Source of the DNA: Thelephora terrestris
Lineage: Eukaryota; Basidiomycota; Agaricomycetes; Thelephorales; Thelephoraceae
Assembly (NCBI GenBank): GCA_015956445.1
Contig: WIUZ02000001.1
Coordinates: 558,001 to 622,000 of the forward strand
Length of the DNA stretch: 64,000 bases
Direction: 5' to 3'
Below the pieces are notes generated by a model, which did not search any database, was not told where the DNA came from, and saw only the letters and a list, made by a program, of their open reading frames with translations. A program made the position numbers and the translations under genes. Shown here piece after piece: positions 1 to 9,448 of the stretch; position 1 is the stretch's first letter; every line of letters starts with the position of its first letter.

Positions 1-1326
1 CCTTCAGAGGGGGATCTACGACCAGGACCTGTTGGAGCACGGGGCAACCGTTCCTCGGGCCGTCCGCCATGCTACTGCCGCCACGTCGTTGTTGTGGTCG
101 CTCGTTCGGGAGGGGGAGAGCAAGGTAGGTTCTCCGTTTGAATATTCGAGTATGACTCTCGACTAATCAAACTGCCTAGGTTGAACGATTGGAGCGTGAG
201 GTGAAAGAGGCGAAGGCAGACGTCCTTCGTCTGTCAGCGGAGGGTCTTCAAATGAAGGAGACCTTGGCTGCCTTCCAGCAGGGGACGAACGAGGCGTTGG
301 AGGCAATGGTCGCCAACCATCAAGAGTTGATCGCTGGGTTGAAGGTTCGGGACAACAACATCAAGGGGGCGTTGGCCAGGAGGGATGAAAAGGTAATGCT
401 GCTTTCATCATTGCTTAAGATGATGAAAGCTGACATTTCCTAGACCGAAGAACTCGAGAACGTGGTGGCCGTGTTGACAGCGCAGGTCGAGTCCTTGCAG
501 GACAAGACCTGTAACTGCAAGGAGGGTCCCAAATTGGTTGGTCAGGGGACCGCCGATGTTCCGTTCGAGTTGGAGTACGCCGACGAGGTGGTACTCCCTT
601 CTCCTAACCCGTCGTCCTATGCGACGCCTCCGATCGAGAACTCGGTTCCCGTTCCGACACCGGCTCCGGCTTCCACCTTGGCCGCTTCTGACAAGGAGAA
701 CTGTGGGCGCTGCGTCTTGCAGCCGATCCATCAGTTGGTGAAGATCGAGGATGAGGTCATGGAGGTTGACCGAGCCGAAGATGCTCCGAGGGTCGCCGAG
801 GTACGTCCGGTGACTAAGGGGCAACGTTGCAAACGCTCTCGACGCCGTCCTGCTCATCGCATGGCTCCATCGGCTAATCCCTATCCTCGACCAGTTGAGT
901 CGGATGGTGACCAGTCTGGTCGAGGTGGAGGACGAGAGTTCCGCTATCGGGTCCACCGTCCCTACCGACAGGTCGAGTCGGAGATCCAGCTTCGCCACCA
1001 GCTTCGACTCGCAAGACAGGATCCCACCCAGGGGTCCGACGAGGGAGACGGAGGGTCGCTTGCCGACTACGTCGATAGTGCTGTCGAGCAGTCACCCGGT
1101 GATGGCGATGTGGGACCAGGTGTTCCAGAGTTCGGTGACATCTGGGAGGCTGATCGGTCCGCTCGAAGGAGTCTCTTCCTATCGGCTTGAACTAGTCGTT
1201 CAGCTGAGTGCCGAAGATGGTGACGCCATGTTCGGGGAGGTCCTAGCGAGGAGGGGCCAGCACTACGATCTCCGGGATGGACGTTTGGTGACCTTCAGGC
1301 CTGCCGTAGATAGAGTCGACTTTTGA
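1..1326 (+). CDS. Gene C, copy 1 (3' exons), coiled-coil protein of unknown function
   Basis: Three exon blocks are visible with short introns at about 125-179 and 393-443, each with GT...AG ends and placed as in copy 2. The first two blocks encode a strongly heptad-like helix (EREVKEAKADVLRLSAEGL and following), then VVAVLTAQVESLQDKTCNC. A Pro/Ser/Thr-rich middle follows, with DKENCGRC. A conserved C-terminal stretch ends RPAVDRVDF before a stop at 1324. Both copies keep the same organisation and nearly the same protein, which suggests that the gene once worked for the element. I recognise no family. A structural (gag-like) or DNA-binding scaffold role is possible but is only inference. Confidence 0.5.
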
Positions 1327-1509
1327 GGACGTAGGATAGCACTTGTATAGCTCGTTGTGGATTCGCTGGGAATAGTACGCGCGTGTGTGTGTTTCGAATG
1401 ATTGGTGTGAAGGATAAGGAGTGTGAAGCATTCAAAACATAAGAAGTGGTAAGAAGAGTTCGAAGAAAGAGCGTGTTATAAAAAGTTTAAAAATACCATG
1501 TTCCTGACA
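1..1509 (+). mobile_element. Element C copy 1, right part (TG...CA ended, LTR-like; left part lies outside the window)
   Basis: The right end reads CCATGTTCCTGACA, as does the end of the second copy at 16858, and the sequence upstream matches that copy almost throughout. The second copy shows that the whole element is about 3.3 kb once its insertions are removed, begins TGTCAGGG and ends CCTGACA. Here the right end abuts the A-gene side of an AB element, so this C copy appears to have inserted near the left tip of that AB copy. No pol gene, integrase or second terminal repeat is visible. I treat it as an LTR-like fossil of unknown family. It looks largely whole in the part shown. Confidence 0.6.
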
Positions 1510-2110
1510 GATTAGCGGAAGGACGAGGGGTGTCGGGTCTGACTTTGAAGGGGGTTCCGGGTGTGGAGACGAGGAGAGGAGGAATGTCAAGAGAGAGGGG
1601 TGATTCTGTCTGATAAGGGTGAACGGGTGAGTGGTAGTCTTGGCAGAACTGGCTGAGTTGCTGCACGAAGGGTTCGAAGTCTTGGTCGCTAAGGTGTTCG
1701 AAGTTGACGAGATATTCTATAACCGAATAAGGTAATTCAGTTGGAATTTCCCACCAAAGAACAATGATAGCAGGGGAATGGGTGTGGATGTTAGTAGTGA
1801 GATGAACGCGTGGGGAGGGGAAGTAAAAGGCTGGGCTGATACTGAAGTAGACAGTCGCGAGGACGCTCTCAGTAAGATCTGAATTCCAAAGGAATTGATG
1901 ATCTGCTCCTAGAAGAAAAGGGGGAGTGGTGACTCCGGCGTCGAGAGCTGCAAAGGGTCGATAATAAGGGAAATGAGTGAGTAATCCGACAGTTCGGTTT
2001 ACTTGGAGACTTCTGATGAGCTTATACTCCCAAATAGATCTCCTAGCGTCAGGGACGACGGGTCGCTGGACTGGACTCGTAGAGGGGAAGGGGTTAGGGG
2101 CACTGAACAT
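1510..2110 (-). CDS. Gene A, copy 1, conserved protein of unknown function (3' end cut by element C)
   Basis: The ATG is at 2110 and the protein starts MFSAPNPFPSTSPVQRP. It continues with SIWEYKLIRSLQVNR, GLLTHFPYYRPFAALD, LLGADHQFLWNSD and LWWEIPTELPYSV. The full-length product in other copies is about 205 residues, ending PSANPLAP. Four copies in the window are nearly identical as protein. I see no signal peptide, membrane span or metal-binding motif, and I recognise no family. The gene is divergent from gene B and has its own TATA box about 145 bp upstream. The last codons come from the neighbouring C element. Confidence 0.55.
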
Positions 2111-2253
2111 ACACTGGCAGGACGATTCCTGCTAAAATGAGTCAGAAGAGGTAAGGCGTGAGGAGAATTCCTCAGCTTACTTTTATTCAGGTTGTGGGTA
2201 GAGGAGTACAGAAGAGATTGAGAATGGGGAAAAGGAAGGAGCGAACGCTCTTC

Positions 2254-2264
2254 CTTATATACCC
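2254..2264 (-). promoter_or_regulatory. TATA box of gene A (AB copy 1)
   Basis: On the minus strand GGGTATATAAGGAAG lies about 145 bp upstream of the gene A start. The same motif with the same surroundings occurs in AB copies 2, 3 and 4 (near 4999, 12142 and 18112), which supports a real promoter rather than chance. Confidence 0.45.
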
Positions 2265-2428
2265 AATCCTCTACAGGAGTCATTATTTTACAACAAGTCA
2301 AACAGGAGTCAACATGGTCTGTGCGCAGTTTAGGGTAGGTTGGACGAGTCAGGGGAGTGGGACTTTGGAACGACAAATGACGAAATGAAATAGGGGAACA
2401 GTAGTGAAGGAGTCATTAGGAGTATAAT

Positions 2429-2571
2429 GAGGATTTCTCACGATCAATGGTGGTAATAGAAGACTGATGGGGATTTCTCATGATCGGTGGGGATTTCTCT
2501 CGTTTCACGATGGCAGTAGAGGACGGATGGGGATTTCCCATGATCGATGGGGATTTCTCGGAATTGATGGG
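2429..2571 (+). repeat. Tandem GGGGATTTCY motif array between genes A and B
   Basis: About five copies of GGGGATTTCYCATGATCGA (or a close variant with TCGTTTCA) lie head to tail in the A-B spacer. The same array sits in the same place in every AB copy (about 5168-5315, 12308-12435 and 17880-17945 on the other strand), with different copy numbers. A TATA-like TGTATTTAA follows at 2666, about 95 bp before the gene B start. The layout resembles the enhancer repeats of LTR promoters; that role is inference. Confidence 0.5.
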
Positions 2572-2767
2572 ATCGTGATTGGGGCTGAAGGTTCGTTCAT
2601 CCTAATGGGGACGTTAATGGATAATAGGTTATTGTTTTCCCCTTTTGGTTTTCTTTGAGTCAAGATGTATTTAATTCGGGGGGGATTAATGATCGTTCCC
2701 CTCATCGTCTCTTTTCCACTCCCACAACTATCATTACCACCCTCCTCTCCAAACATCTACCACTACT

Positions 2768-3671
2768 ATGTCTTCCTTCGTTGCCGACAACGTCGCTCTC
2801 AACGCTGCCGCCGCCCCCTTTACTCCGTCCTTTGAGACGGATGCTCCCTACAACGTGGAGCAGCATCTGTATGATTCCCCCGCCAACATTGCTCACGACG
2901 ACAGGGTTGCCGTTGATTTCCTCACCGCTCACAATGCTCCCGCCGAATTCTGGGAGCAAGCTGGGTACGAAGACCCCAGGCTTTCTAGGCCTCGGCTTCA
3001 AGCTGGTCACTCTGGCGCCGCCCTTTTGTTGGACGCCATGGAGAGGGAGAGGGAGGATAGGATTGCGAAACTGGAGAAGCGTGTGGACTGCATGTACGTC
3101 ATCATGAACAGTTTGAATGATGACTTCTCTCACTTTGCTTTGGAACATTGGGGACCTTTCCAGGCATCTCTCTTCCGATATTTTGGACACCAATGTCACG
3201 GGGCTTATTGCACCGACCCCCCTTGCAAGCCCCCAGTCGTCCCTTCGCCACCGCCAGGATCAGGGCGTTCCTCTCCCTCCATCCCCTCCCTGGAGTCCTG
3301 CCCCAGTTCGTCAGATGATGGAGAGATCCCAGAAGAAGAAGAGCCGGAAGAGTCCGATGACTCGTTCTGGTCAACGCTGTCGTCCCTCCGACAAGTCATG
3401 TCAGGTTCGGATGAAGTTGAAGGTGGAGGTGGCGGGTCTCCAAGACCGTTATGGGTTCGCATTAGTGAGCGCAGCCTTGTCGGACGTGAAGCGGGAGATG
3501 CATGATAGCTTGTATCATGACGTGTTGGGGTGTAGGGACTGTTGGCAAGATCCGGTAACGCTAGCGTACTCTTATTGTCCTGAGAGTGTTCATAACCCTC
3601 ATCACTTCGCTCATCGTTGTCCGTTTGCTCAGGACTGCGCTTGTGACGTGGATCCGTTTGTTCTTGTCTGA
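2768..3671 (+). CDS. Gene B, copy 1, coiled-coil plus Cys/His-cluster protein of unknown function
   Basis: The ATG is at 2768. The N-terminal stretch reads VEQHLYDSPANIAHDDRVAVDF, then NAPAEFWEQAGYEDP. A short helical segment follows (REREDRIAKLEKRVDCMYV), then SHFALEHWGPFQASLFRYF, then a Pro/Ser/Glu-rich linker. A second conserved stretch (KLKVEVAGLQDRYGFALVS) ends in a Cys/His cluster, CRDCW...YCPES...HNPHHFAHRC...CACDVD, before DPFVLV and the stop. The cluster spacing (CxxC, C, H-x2-HH-x2-HRC, C-x-C) is kept in all copies and could bind zinc. I recognise no family. A nucleocapsid-like or DNA-binding role is possible, but unproven. Confidence 0.55.
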
Positions 3672-3776
3672 ATTTGTAGTTTTTGTTAGTCATCTTTGTA
3701 CTATTATTACTGCGAATGCGACCAATGTCTTGAACTATTTGTGTGATCTTGGCTACTATGTCACACGTTCGTGACA

Positions 3777-3985
3777 GTTTCGAACGACTCAGCGATCAAG
3801 ACTTCGAACCTTTCATTCAGCATCTGGTTGAGTTTTGTGCCGACTACAACTCCCCCATTCACCCATATCAATTCGAGTCACCACTCGCTCTCGATATTCC
3901 CCATCCTTCAAACCCCGACCTGACACACCCTATCCCGCTAATCCTCTAGCGTCCCCAAACAGTAAGCAGGCCTACAACCCTGACA
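3777..3985 (-). mobile_element. AB element fragment (left end with 3' part of gene A)
   Basis: The fragment begins in the last third of gene A (protein reads ...LSDQDFEPFIQHL on the plus strand) and runs out to a normal AB left terminus, which on the plus strand reads CAACCCTGACA at 3985. It sits tail to tail against the right end of AB copy 1, and its outer end opens into the left arm of an older fold-back element. It is a short fossil remnant. Confidence 0.6.
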
Positions 3986-4203
3986 ATCCAATCCTATATC
4001 CATCTGTCACCCAAGCACAACAACTGTGGTGGACCTACAAGTTAGTGGACCCACAAGCCTACAGACCCATAACTGTAGACTGCTCACTCAGTAGAGACAT
4101 CTCTTCAACCTCACCCACGTACCACCCTCACCCTGTGTTCTGTGCCAGCCACCTGGCTGAAACCATGTATTCTCAGGTCTACAAATCCATGGATGCATAA
4201 CTT
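3986..4203 (+). repeat. Fold-back element F1, inner left arm
   Basis: This stretch is the reverse complement, at roughly 80% identity by eye, of 7045-7265. Shared blocks include TGTGGTGGACCTACAAG and CCACCCTCACCCTGTG. The two arms face each other across the later insertion of AB copy 2 (4209-7039), so they were once the centre of a palindromic element. The block CACCCTGTGTTCTGTG is also found, diverged, in the centre of the fold-back element at 41.4-46.1 kb. Confidence 0.6.
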
Positions 4204-4231
4204 GTAGCTGTCAGGGTTGTAGGCCTGCTTA

Positions 4232-4852
4232 CTATTTGTGGGGCGCTAGAGGATTAGCGGAAGGATGTGGGGTGTCGGGTCGAGTCTTGAAGGGGGTTCC
4301 GGGCGTAGAGGTGAGAGGAGGAGGGATATCAAGCGAGAGTGGTGACTCTGTTTGATAAGGATGGATGGATGAATGGTAGTCCTGGCAGAATTGGTTCAAT
4401 TGCTGGACGAACGGCTCGAAGTCTTGACCGCTGAGTTGTTCGAAGTGAACGAGATACTCTATAATCGAATAAGGTAGTTCAGTTGGGATGTCCCACCAGA
4501 GGATGATAAGAGCGGGGGAGTGAGTGTGAACGTTGGTAGTTAAGTGGACTTTGGGAGAGGGGAAGTAAAAGGCCGGGCTAACGCTGAAATAGACCGTTGC
4601 TAGGACACTCTCAGTGAGGTCCGAGTTCCAAAGGAACTGATGATCTGCGCCTAGAAGGAAAGGAGGAGTAGTGACTCCGGAGTCGAGAGCTGCAAAGGGG
4701 CGATAGTAAGGGAAATGGGTGAGTAAACCGGCAGTTCGGTTTACTTGAAGACTTCTGATGAGTTTATACTCCCAGATAGATCTCCTAGCGTCAGGGACAG
4801 TTGGTCGTTGAACGGGGCTTGTAGAGGGAAAGGGATTAGGGGCGCTGAACAT
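4232..4852 (-). CDS. Gene A, copy 2
   Basis: The open frame has 206 codons and starts MFSAPNPFPSTSPVQRPTV at 4852. All blocks seen in copy 1 are present (SIWEYKLIRSLQVNR, FPYYRPFAALD, LLGADHQFLWNSD). This copy also keeps the normal 3' end, PSANPLAP, only about 25 bp from the element's left terminus. Differences from copy 1 are scattered and mostly conservative, as expected if the protein was under selection while the element was active. Function unknown. Confidence 0.6.
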   Translation of the reverse strand: MFSAPNPFPSTSPVQRPTVPDARRSIWEYKLIRSLQVNRTAGLLTHFPYYRPFAALDSGVTTPPFLLGADHQFLWNSDLTESVLATVYFSVSPAFYFPSPKVHLTTNVHTHSPALIILWWDIPTELPYSIIEYLVHFEQLSGQDFEPFVQQLNQFCQDYHSSIHPYQTESPLSLDIPPPLTSTPGTPFKTRPDTPHPSANPLAPHK

Positions 4853-5500
4853 ACACTGGCAGGAGGATTCCTGCTAAATGAGTCAGAAAGAGGTAAGGCG
4901 TGAGGAGAATTCCTCAGCTTACTTGTATTCAGGTTGTGGGTAAAGAGGTACAGAAGAGATTGAGAATGGGGAAAGAAAGGAGCGAACGCTCTTCCTTATA
5001 TACCCAACTCTCTACAGGAGTCATTATTCTACAACGAGTCAAACAGGAATCAACATGGTCTGTGCGTAGTTTAGGGCAGGGTGAATGAGTCAGGGGAACG
5101 AGACTTTGGAACGACAGGTAGCGAAATGAAATAGGGGGACAATAGTAAAGGAGTCATTAGAAGCATAATGGGGATTTCTCATGATTGATGACGGTAATAG
5201 AAGGTTGATGGGGACTTCCCATGATCGGTGGGGATTTCCCTCGTTTCACGGTAGTAGTAGAAGACGGATGGGGATTTCCCGCAATCGATGGGGATTTCTC
5301 TGATTTGATGGGATCGCGATTGGGGTTGAGGGTTCGTTTACCCTAATGGGGACGTTATTGGATAATGGGTTTTGTTTTCCCTTTTTGGTTTTCTTTGAGT
5401 CAGGGTGTATTTAAGTCAGGGGGATTAATGATCGTTTCCCTCATCGTCTCTTTTCCACTCCCACCAAACCCCAGTACCACCTTCAATCGTCTATCTTACA

Positions 5501-6934
5501 ATGTCTTCTTTCGTTGCCAACAACGCCGTCCTCAATGCTGCCGCCACCCCCTTCACCCCGTCCTTCAAGACAGATGCTCCCTACGACGTGGAGCAACATT
5601 TATATGACTCCCCTGCCAACATCGCCCACGACAACCAGGTCGCCATTAATTTCCTCACCGCCCATAACGCCCCCGCCGAATTATGGGAGCAGGCCGGGTT
5701 CGAAGACCCCAGGCTTTCTGGGCCTGTGGTTCAGGCTCAACACCCTGGAGCCGTTCGTTTGTTGGATGTCATGGAGAGGGATAGGGAGGATCGAATTGCG
5801 AAGTTGGAGAAACGGGTGGATCTTATGTACGTCATCATGAACAGTTTGAATGACGACTTCTCTCACTTTGCTTTGGAACATTGGGGACCCTTCCAGGCGT
5901 CTCTCTTCCGATATTTCAGACACCAATGTCGGGGAGCTTATTGTACCGACCCCCCTTGCAAGTCCCCAGTCATCCCTTCGCCACCGCCAGGATCGGGGCG
6001 TTCCTCTCCCTCCATCCCCTCCCTGGAGTCCTGCCCCAGCTCGCCAGATGGTGGAGCGGTCCCAGAAGAAGAAGACCCGCAAGAGTCCGATGACACTGGG
6101 GGCAAGGGCCCAAATACCCACCGGGCACATTGTGATTACATTGTGGTCACAGTCAAAAAGTGACTCCAATGTGCCCAGTGGGTACATTGTGAACACATTT
6201 TGAATCTACTCCATCATGTGAATCAAATTTTGCCATCACCAAACATGTAGATCACATTCAAAACTTGCCCTAAAAAGTTTTTTGAATGCGATCGACGATC
6301 ACATTCACAATGTATTCAACATGTGGAGGAATTGGTGGGGTACATTGTGAACACATTTTGAATGTCGTCGATTTTACAATGTGAATTGAATGTATTCAAA
6401 ATATGCCTAGGACATGCATTTTGGTGCATTATGGTCACATGACTGGGTACATTGTAAATGTGATCAGTATTTGCCCAGCGGTAATATTAAATTCACATTT
6501 TTGGGCACATTTTGAATGTACCTGATTTTTACCCACCGGGCACATTGGGATCACTTGTTGACTGTAACCACAATGTAATCACAATGTACCTGGTGGGTAT
6601 TTGGGCCCTTGCCCCCAGTGTGACTCGTTCTGGTCAACGCTGTCATCCGTCCGACAAGTCACGTCAGGTGAGGATGAAATTGAAGGTGGAGGTGGCGGGT
6701 CTCCAAGACCGCTATGGGTTCTCATTAGTGAGCGAGGCCTTGTCGGACGTGCGACGAGAGATGTATGATAGTTTATCTCATGATGTGTTGGGGTGTAGGG
6801 AGTGTTGGCAGGATCCGATGACGCGAGAGTGGTCTTACTGTCCTGAGAGTATCCATAACCCTCACCACTTCGCTCATCGCTGCCCCCTTCCTCAGAACTG
6901 TTCTTGTGATATCGACCCGTTTGTCCTTGTCTAA
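5501..6934 (+). CDS. Gene B, copy 2, split by a CACTA-like insertion
   Basis: The ATG is at 5501 (MSSFVANNAVLNAAATPF). It has the same N-terminal, helical and Pro-rich parts as copy 1, then the foreign stretch 6094-6620, then the conserved C-terminal part with CRECW, YCPES, HNPHHFAHRC and CSCDID before the stop at 6932. The coding match resumes exactly after the 3-bp target duplication of the insert. Function unknown; see copy 1 for the domain layout. Confidence 0.55.
6094..6620. mobile_element. Non-autonomous CACTA-like (EnSpm) miniature element
   Basis: The terminal inverted repeats start CACTGGGGGCAAGGGCCC and extend for about 60 bp with few mismatches. The flanks carry a 3-bp duplication, TGA (6091-6093 and 6621-6623). 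CACT(A/G) ends with a 3-bp duplication are the standard mark of the CACTA/EnSpm superfamily. The interior has many diverged ACATTGTGAA-type subterminal repeats and no coding capacity. The element lies inside gene B of AB copy 2, so it is younger than that AB copy. Confidence 0.75.
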
Positions 6935-7044
6935 GTTTGTAGTTCCTTTTAGCCACCTTTGTACTATTATTACCGCGAATGAGACCAATGTCTTGAATTA
7001 TTTGTGTGATCTTGGCTACTATGTCACGCGTTCGTGACAGTAGC

Positions 7045-7860
7045 CTATATCAGTCTGGCTTGCAGGTTCAGCCAGGTGGTTGGACTTGAGTTGTGGTGAA
7101 GTTGCAGTCTGGCACAGAACACACAGGGTGAGGGTGGTATGTGGGTGATATTGGATAACAGATGTCACCACTGAGTGAGCAGTCTGTGGGTGTGGGTCTG
7201 TGGGCTTATAGGTCCACTGACTTGTAGGTCCACCACAGTTGATGTGCTTGAGTGACGGTTGGATACAGGATATGGGATGGTACAGCTTACAGTGTGTTCC
7301 TGTAACCCAGTCATGTGCTGGTGAGCCAGGTGAGGTTGGGTTAGATGTTGGTTAGCTAGGGTATTTAGGTTAAGGTTAGATAAGATGACAGCTGATTAGA
7401 TAAGATCAGGCCAAGTTGCATCAGGCTAGGTCAGGTGGACCACTTTAGGTTAGGTTGGGTGATCTGTGGTGGACTAGGTTAAGTGGACTACATTGGGTTA
7501 GGTTAGGTTTAGGCTAGGTAAATAGGATAAGATAAGATAAAATAAGATAAAATAAGATAAAATAAGATAAATAAGATAAGGCCAAACTAGGCCAGGTCAG
7601 GGTTAGGACTAGGTGAGGTTAGAATTGGATTAGGTTTAGAGCAGGTTGGGTTTAGGTTTAGGTTTAGGTTAGGTTAGGTTAGGTTAGGTTAGGTTTAGGG
7701 CAGGCTAGGATTAGGGCAGGTTAGGTTTGAGATGGGTTAGGTTTAGGGTGGTTAGGTTTAGGTTTAGGTTTAGGTTATGTTGAGGTTAGGTTAGGTTTAG
7801 GTTTAGGGCAGGTTTAGGTTTAGGGCAGGTTTAGGTTTATGGTTAGTTTATGACTACAAA
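7045..7860 (+). repeat. Fold-back element F1, inner right arm and TTAGG-rich tract
   Basis: The first 220 bp pair with 3986-4203. From about 7320 to 7860 the sequence is a degenerate tract of TTAGGTTTAGG and TTAGGTTAGG words with a short GATAAGATAAAATAA simple repeat near 7526-7580. The same order, unique inner arm then TTAGG-type tract, is seen in the fold-back element at 43.7-44.8 kb. The words are irregular and lie internally, so I do not read them as a telomere. Confidence 0.55.
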
Positions 7861-8240
7861 CAGATCTGAACTTTATGATATAATGAATATTTTAGATATA
7901 ATTGTCATTTTTAATTTTCAATTACCTTTTTAGGATTTCTATGAATTTTTTGGGCAGAAGATGCATTAATATCAAAATTATAGGCTATTTAATGAATAAA
8001 AAAAATCGAAATAATTTTCATAAAATATTTATCTATATTTTGGATTTTTTGAAAATTATTTCGGATTTTTTCCTGATTTTTCCAGCCAGAAAAACAATTT
8101 ATTTGGGTATTTGTGGGATTTATTTGCATTTTTTGGCACTTTCTAGATCCGTGGGAATTTTTTCAGTATTTTTTAGGATTTTTCTGGCATTTTTCCAAAT
8201 TTTCTAACATATAATTTCCTTTTTTGATAATTGTTTCCAG
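7861..8240. other. AT-rich stretch without recognisable genes
   Basis: This is very AT-rich with long T and A runs (for example TTTTTTGAAAATTATTTC). One open frame of about 100 codons is present, but its composition is dominated by F, I, K and L as expected from low-complexity DNA. I see no gene. It probably belongs to the outer arm of fold-back element F1. Confidence 0.5.
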
Positions 8241-8730
8241 TACCATTTTTGAGTCGCTTATGTAAGCCATCAAAATTGCCTATTTTGGAAAGTCTTTCCT
8301 AAAAGAGAATTTCATTTTGAGTTGCTTATGTAAGCAATCAAAATTTCCTTTTTTGGGAAAGAACCCTCCAAAAGCATTTTTGAGACACTTATGTAAGCCA
8401 TCAAAAATTTTCTTTTTTGGTCGGTCACATGACCTGATTACATAAGCAACACCCACTTTTTCGGTCACATGATCTGCTTATGTCAGCTATCAAATTTTCC
8501 CAAAAAGGAAATTCAATGCCAAAATCATTTTTGAGTTGCTTATGTAAGCCATCAAAAATTTCTTTTTTTGGTCAGTCACATGACTTGCTTACATAATCCT
8601 CTCTCACTCATACATCACATGACCAGCTTATGTTGGCCATCAAAATATCTCCATTTGGAATATTCCTTCACAACACCTCTCCATCATTGCTTATATAAGC
8701 CATCAAAACTTCCCCTTTTGGAATTCCCTT
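8241..8730 (+). repeat. Diverged satellite-like array (GCTTATGTAAGCCATCAAAA)
   Basis: The word TTGCTTATGTAAGCCATCAAA recurs about seven times at intervals of roughly 60-85 bp, alternating with CACATGACCTG(C/A)TTA and CTTTTTTGG blocks. GCTTATGTAAGC is itself nearly palindromic. The array lies where the minisatellite lies in the second fold-back element, so it may be the outer arm of F1. No genes are visible. Confidence 0.5.
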
Positions 8731-8750
8731 TCCTGGCCATGTCACATGAC

Positions 8751-9060
8751 CTTCTCACACAATCCATCACGGACCCACCAATGCCCCTGTCATATACCCC
8801 CATTAGGTCCAAATATATCCCGATTAGGCCCCCAATGCTACTTGACCACCCCTTTGTGCTTCCCACAGATTTAACGTCAAAACCCCGTCTGCCAACATCA
8901 TCTGGTCACATGACCCCCTCACACGACCAATTCCGTTCCTACTGATGCTCCTGTTATGTAATCCCATCAGGCCCAAATATGTCCCGATTAGGCCCCAAAC
9001 ACTACTTGACCACCCCTTTGTGCTTCCCACACATTTATTGTCAAATCCTTCCCACTGATT
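8751..9060 (+). repeat. Two diverged direct copies of a ~175-bp segment
   Basis: The block running from TGCCCCTGTCATATACCCCC to the TGTGCTTCCCACAGATTTA region (about 8781-8875) recurs near 8947-9040 with about 15% differences. Both copies include CTACTTGACCACCCCTTTG. No gene is visible here or in the following 250 bp. Confidence 0.5.
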
Positions 9061-9337
9061 AACTGTCATAAAATGGCACCCTTGCCACACTTTTTACATA
9101 AATGGTCGTCACCACAGCTGCCTCCACCGCTACCCAAAGCCCTCGCTCCCACTCGTTCTGCGAACCCTGACCATAGCTGACACCACAAGTCTTCATCAAA
9201 TCCCCCGCAACTCTCCCCAACCCTTCATGAAAACGGGGTGCAACTTGGCAACTTCAACTCTCCCCTTCTGTTCCGGTGTATCTCTGACTCTGTTCTGACA
9301 GATTCTGTGATTCGAAGTCTCTCCCCGGTTGAATACA

Positions 9338-9448
9338 ATGCCAGGTCACCCTTCGGCTTCAGCACTCACGGACCATGCCTTCACCAAAGTTCTCCACTCA
9401 AGCTACAGTCGATGACAGGTCTTCCCGACGCCCAAAACACAATACAAG
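9338..9448 (+). pseudogene. Exon fragment of a possible gene cut by AB copy 4
   Basis: An ATG at 9338 opens MPGHPSASALTDHAFTKV. The frame meets one stop at 9413 and then continues QVFPTPKTQYK up to the AB insertion. On the other side of AB copy 4 (from 18917) the same phase continues DPKVIPSNYRASFQV and CNCASW. The duplicated bases ACAAG and ATAAG flank the AB element. This may be a fragment of a host gene or of the neighbouring hAT element's 5' region. I recognise no domain. Confidence 0.3.

Larger units (their letters stand above)
1510..3776 (+). mobile_element. AB element copy 1 (LTR-like, left tip replaced by element C)
   Basis: This carries gene A on the minus strand and gene B on the plus strand around a shared intergenic region, and ends at ...GTTCGTGACA (3776) like the other copies. 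The left terminal stretch starting TGTCAGGGTTGTRGGC is missing, because element C ends at 1509 directly against the A gene. Complete copies in this window measure about 2.25 kb without inserts. The family is unknown. TG...CA ends with 5-bp target duplications at other copies point to integrase-type insertion. It is a fossil, largely whole apart from the C insertion. Confidence 0.6.
4209..7039 (+). mobile_element. AB element copy 2 (complete ends, 5-bp target duplication GTAGC)
   Basis: The left end is TGTCAGGGTTGTAGGCC at 4209 and the right end is CGTTCGTGACA at 7039. The five bases before (4204-4208) and after (7040-7044) are both GTAGC, an exact 5-bp target duplication. With TG...CA termini this is the signature of integrase-mediated insertion, as for LTR elements. 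Removing the CACTA-like insert at 6094-6620 leaves about 2.3 kb. It contains genes A (minus) and B (plus) and nothing resembling pol. It looks whole apart from that insert. Age: older than the insert; divergence from the other copies is moderate. Confidence 0.7.

Noticed and set aside
408-998. 196-codon minus-strand ORF
   Set aside because: It is the antisense shadow of gene C exon 3, rich in Arg, Leu and His as expected from the reverse frame.
7320-7860. TTAGG-rich tract as an internal telomere
   Set aside because: Fungal telomeres are usually regular TTAGGG; this tract is irregular TTAGGT/TTTAGG, and a similar tract lies symmetrically in the fold-back element F2.
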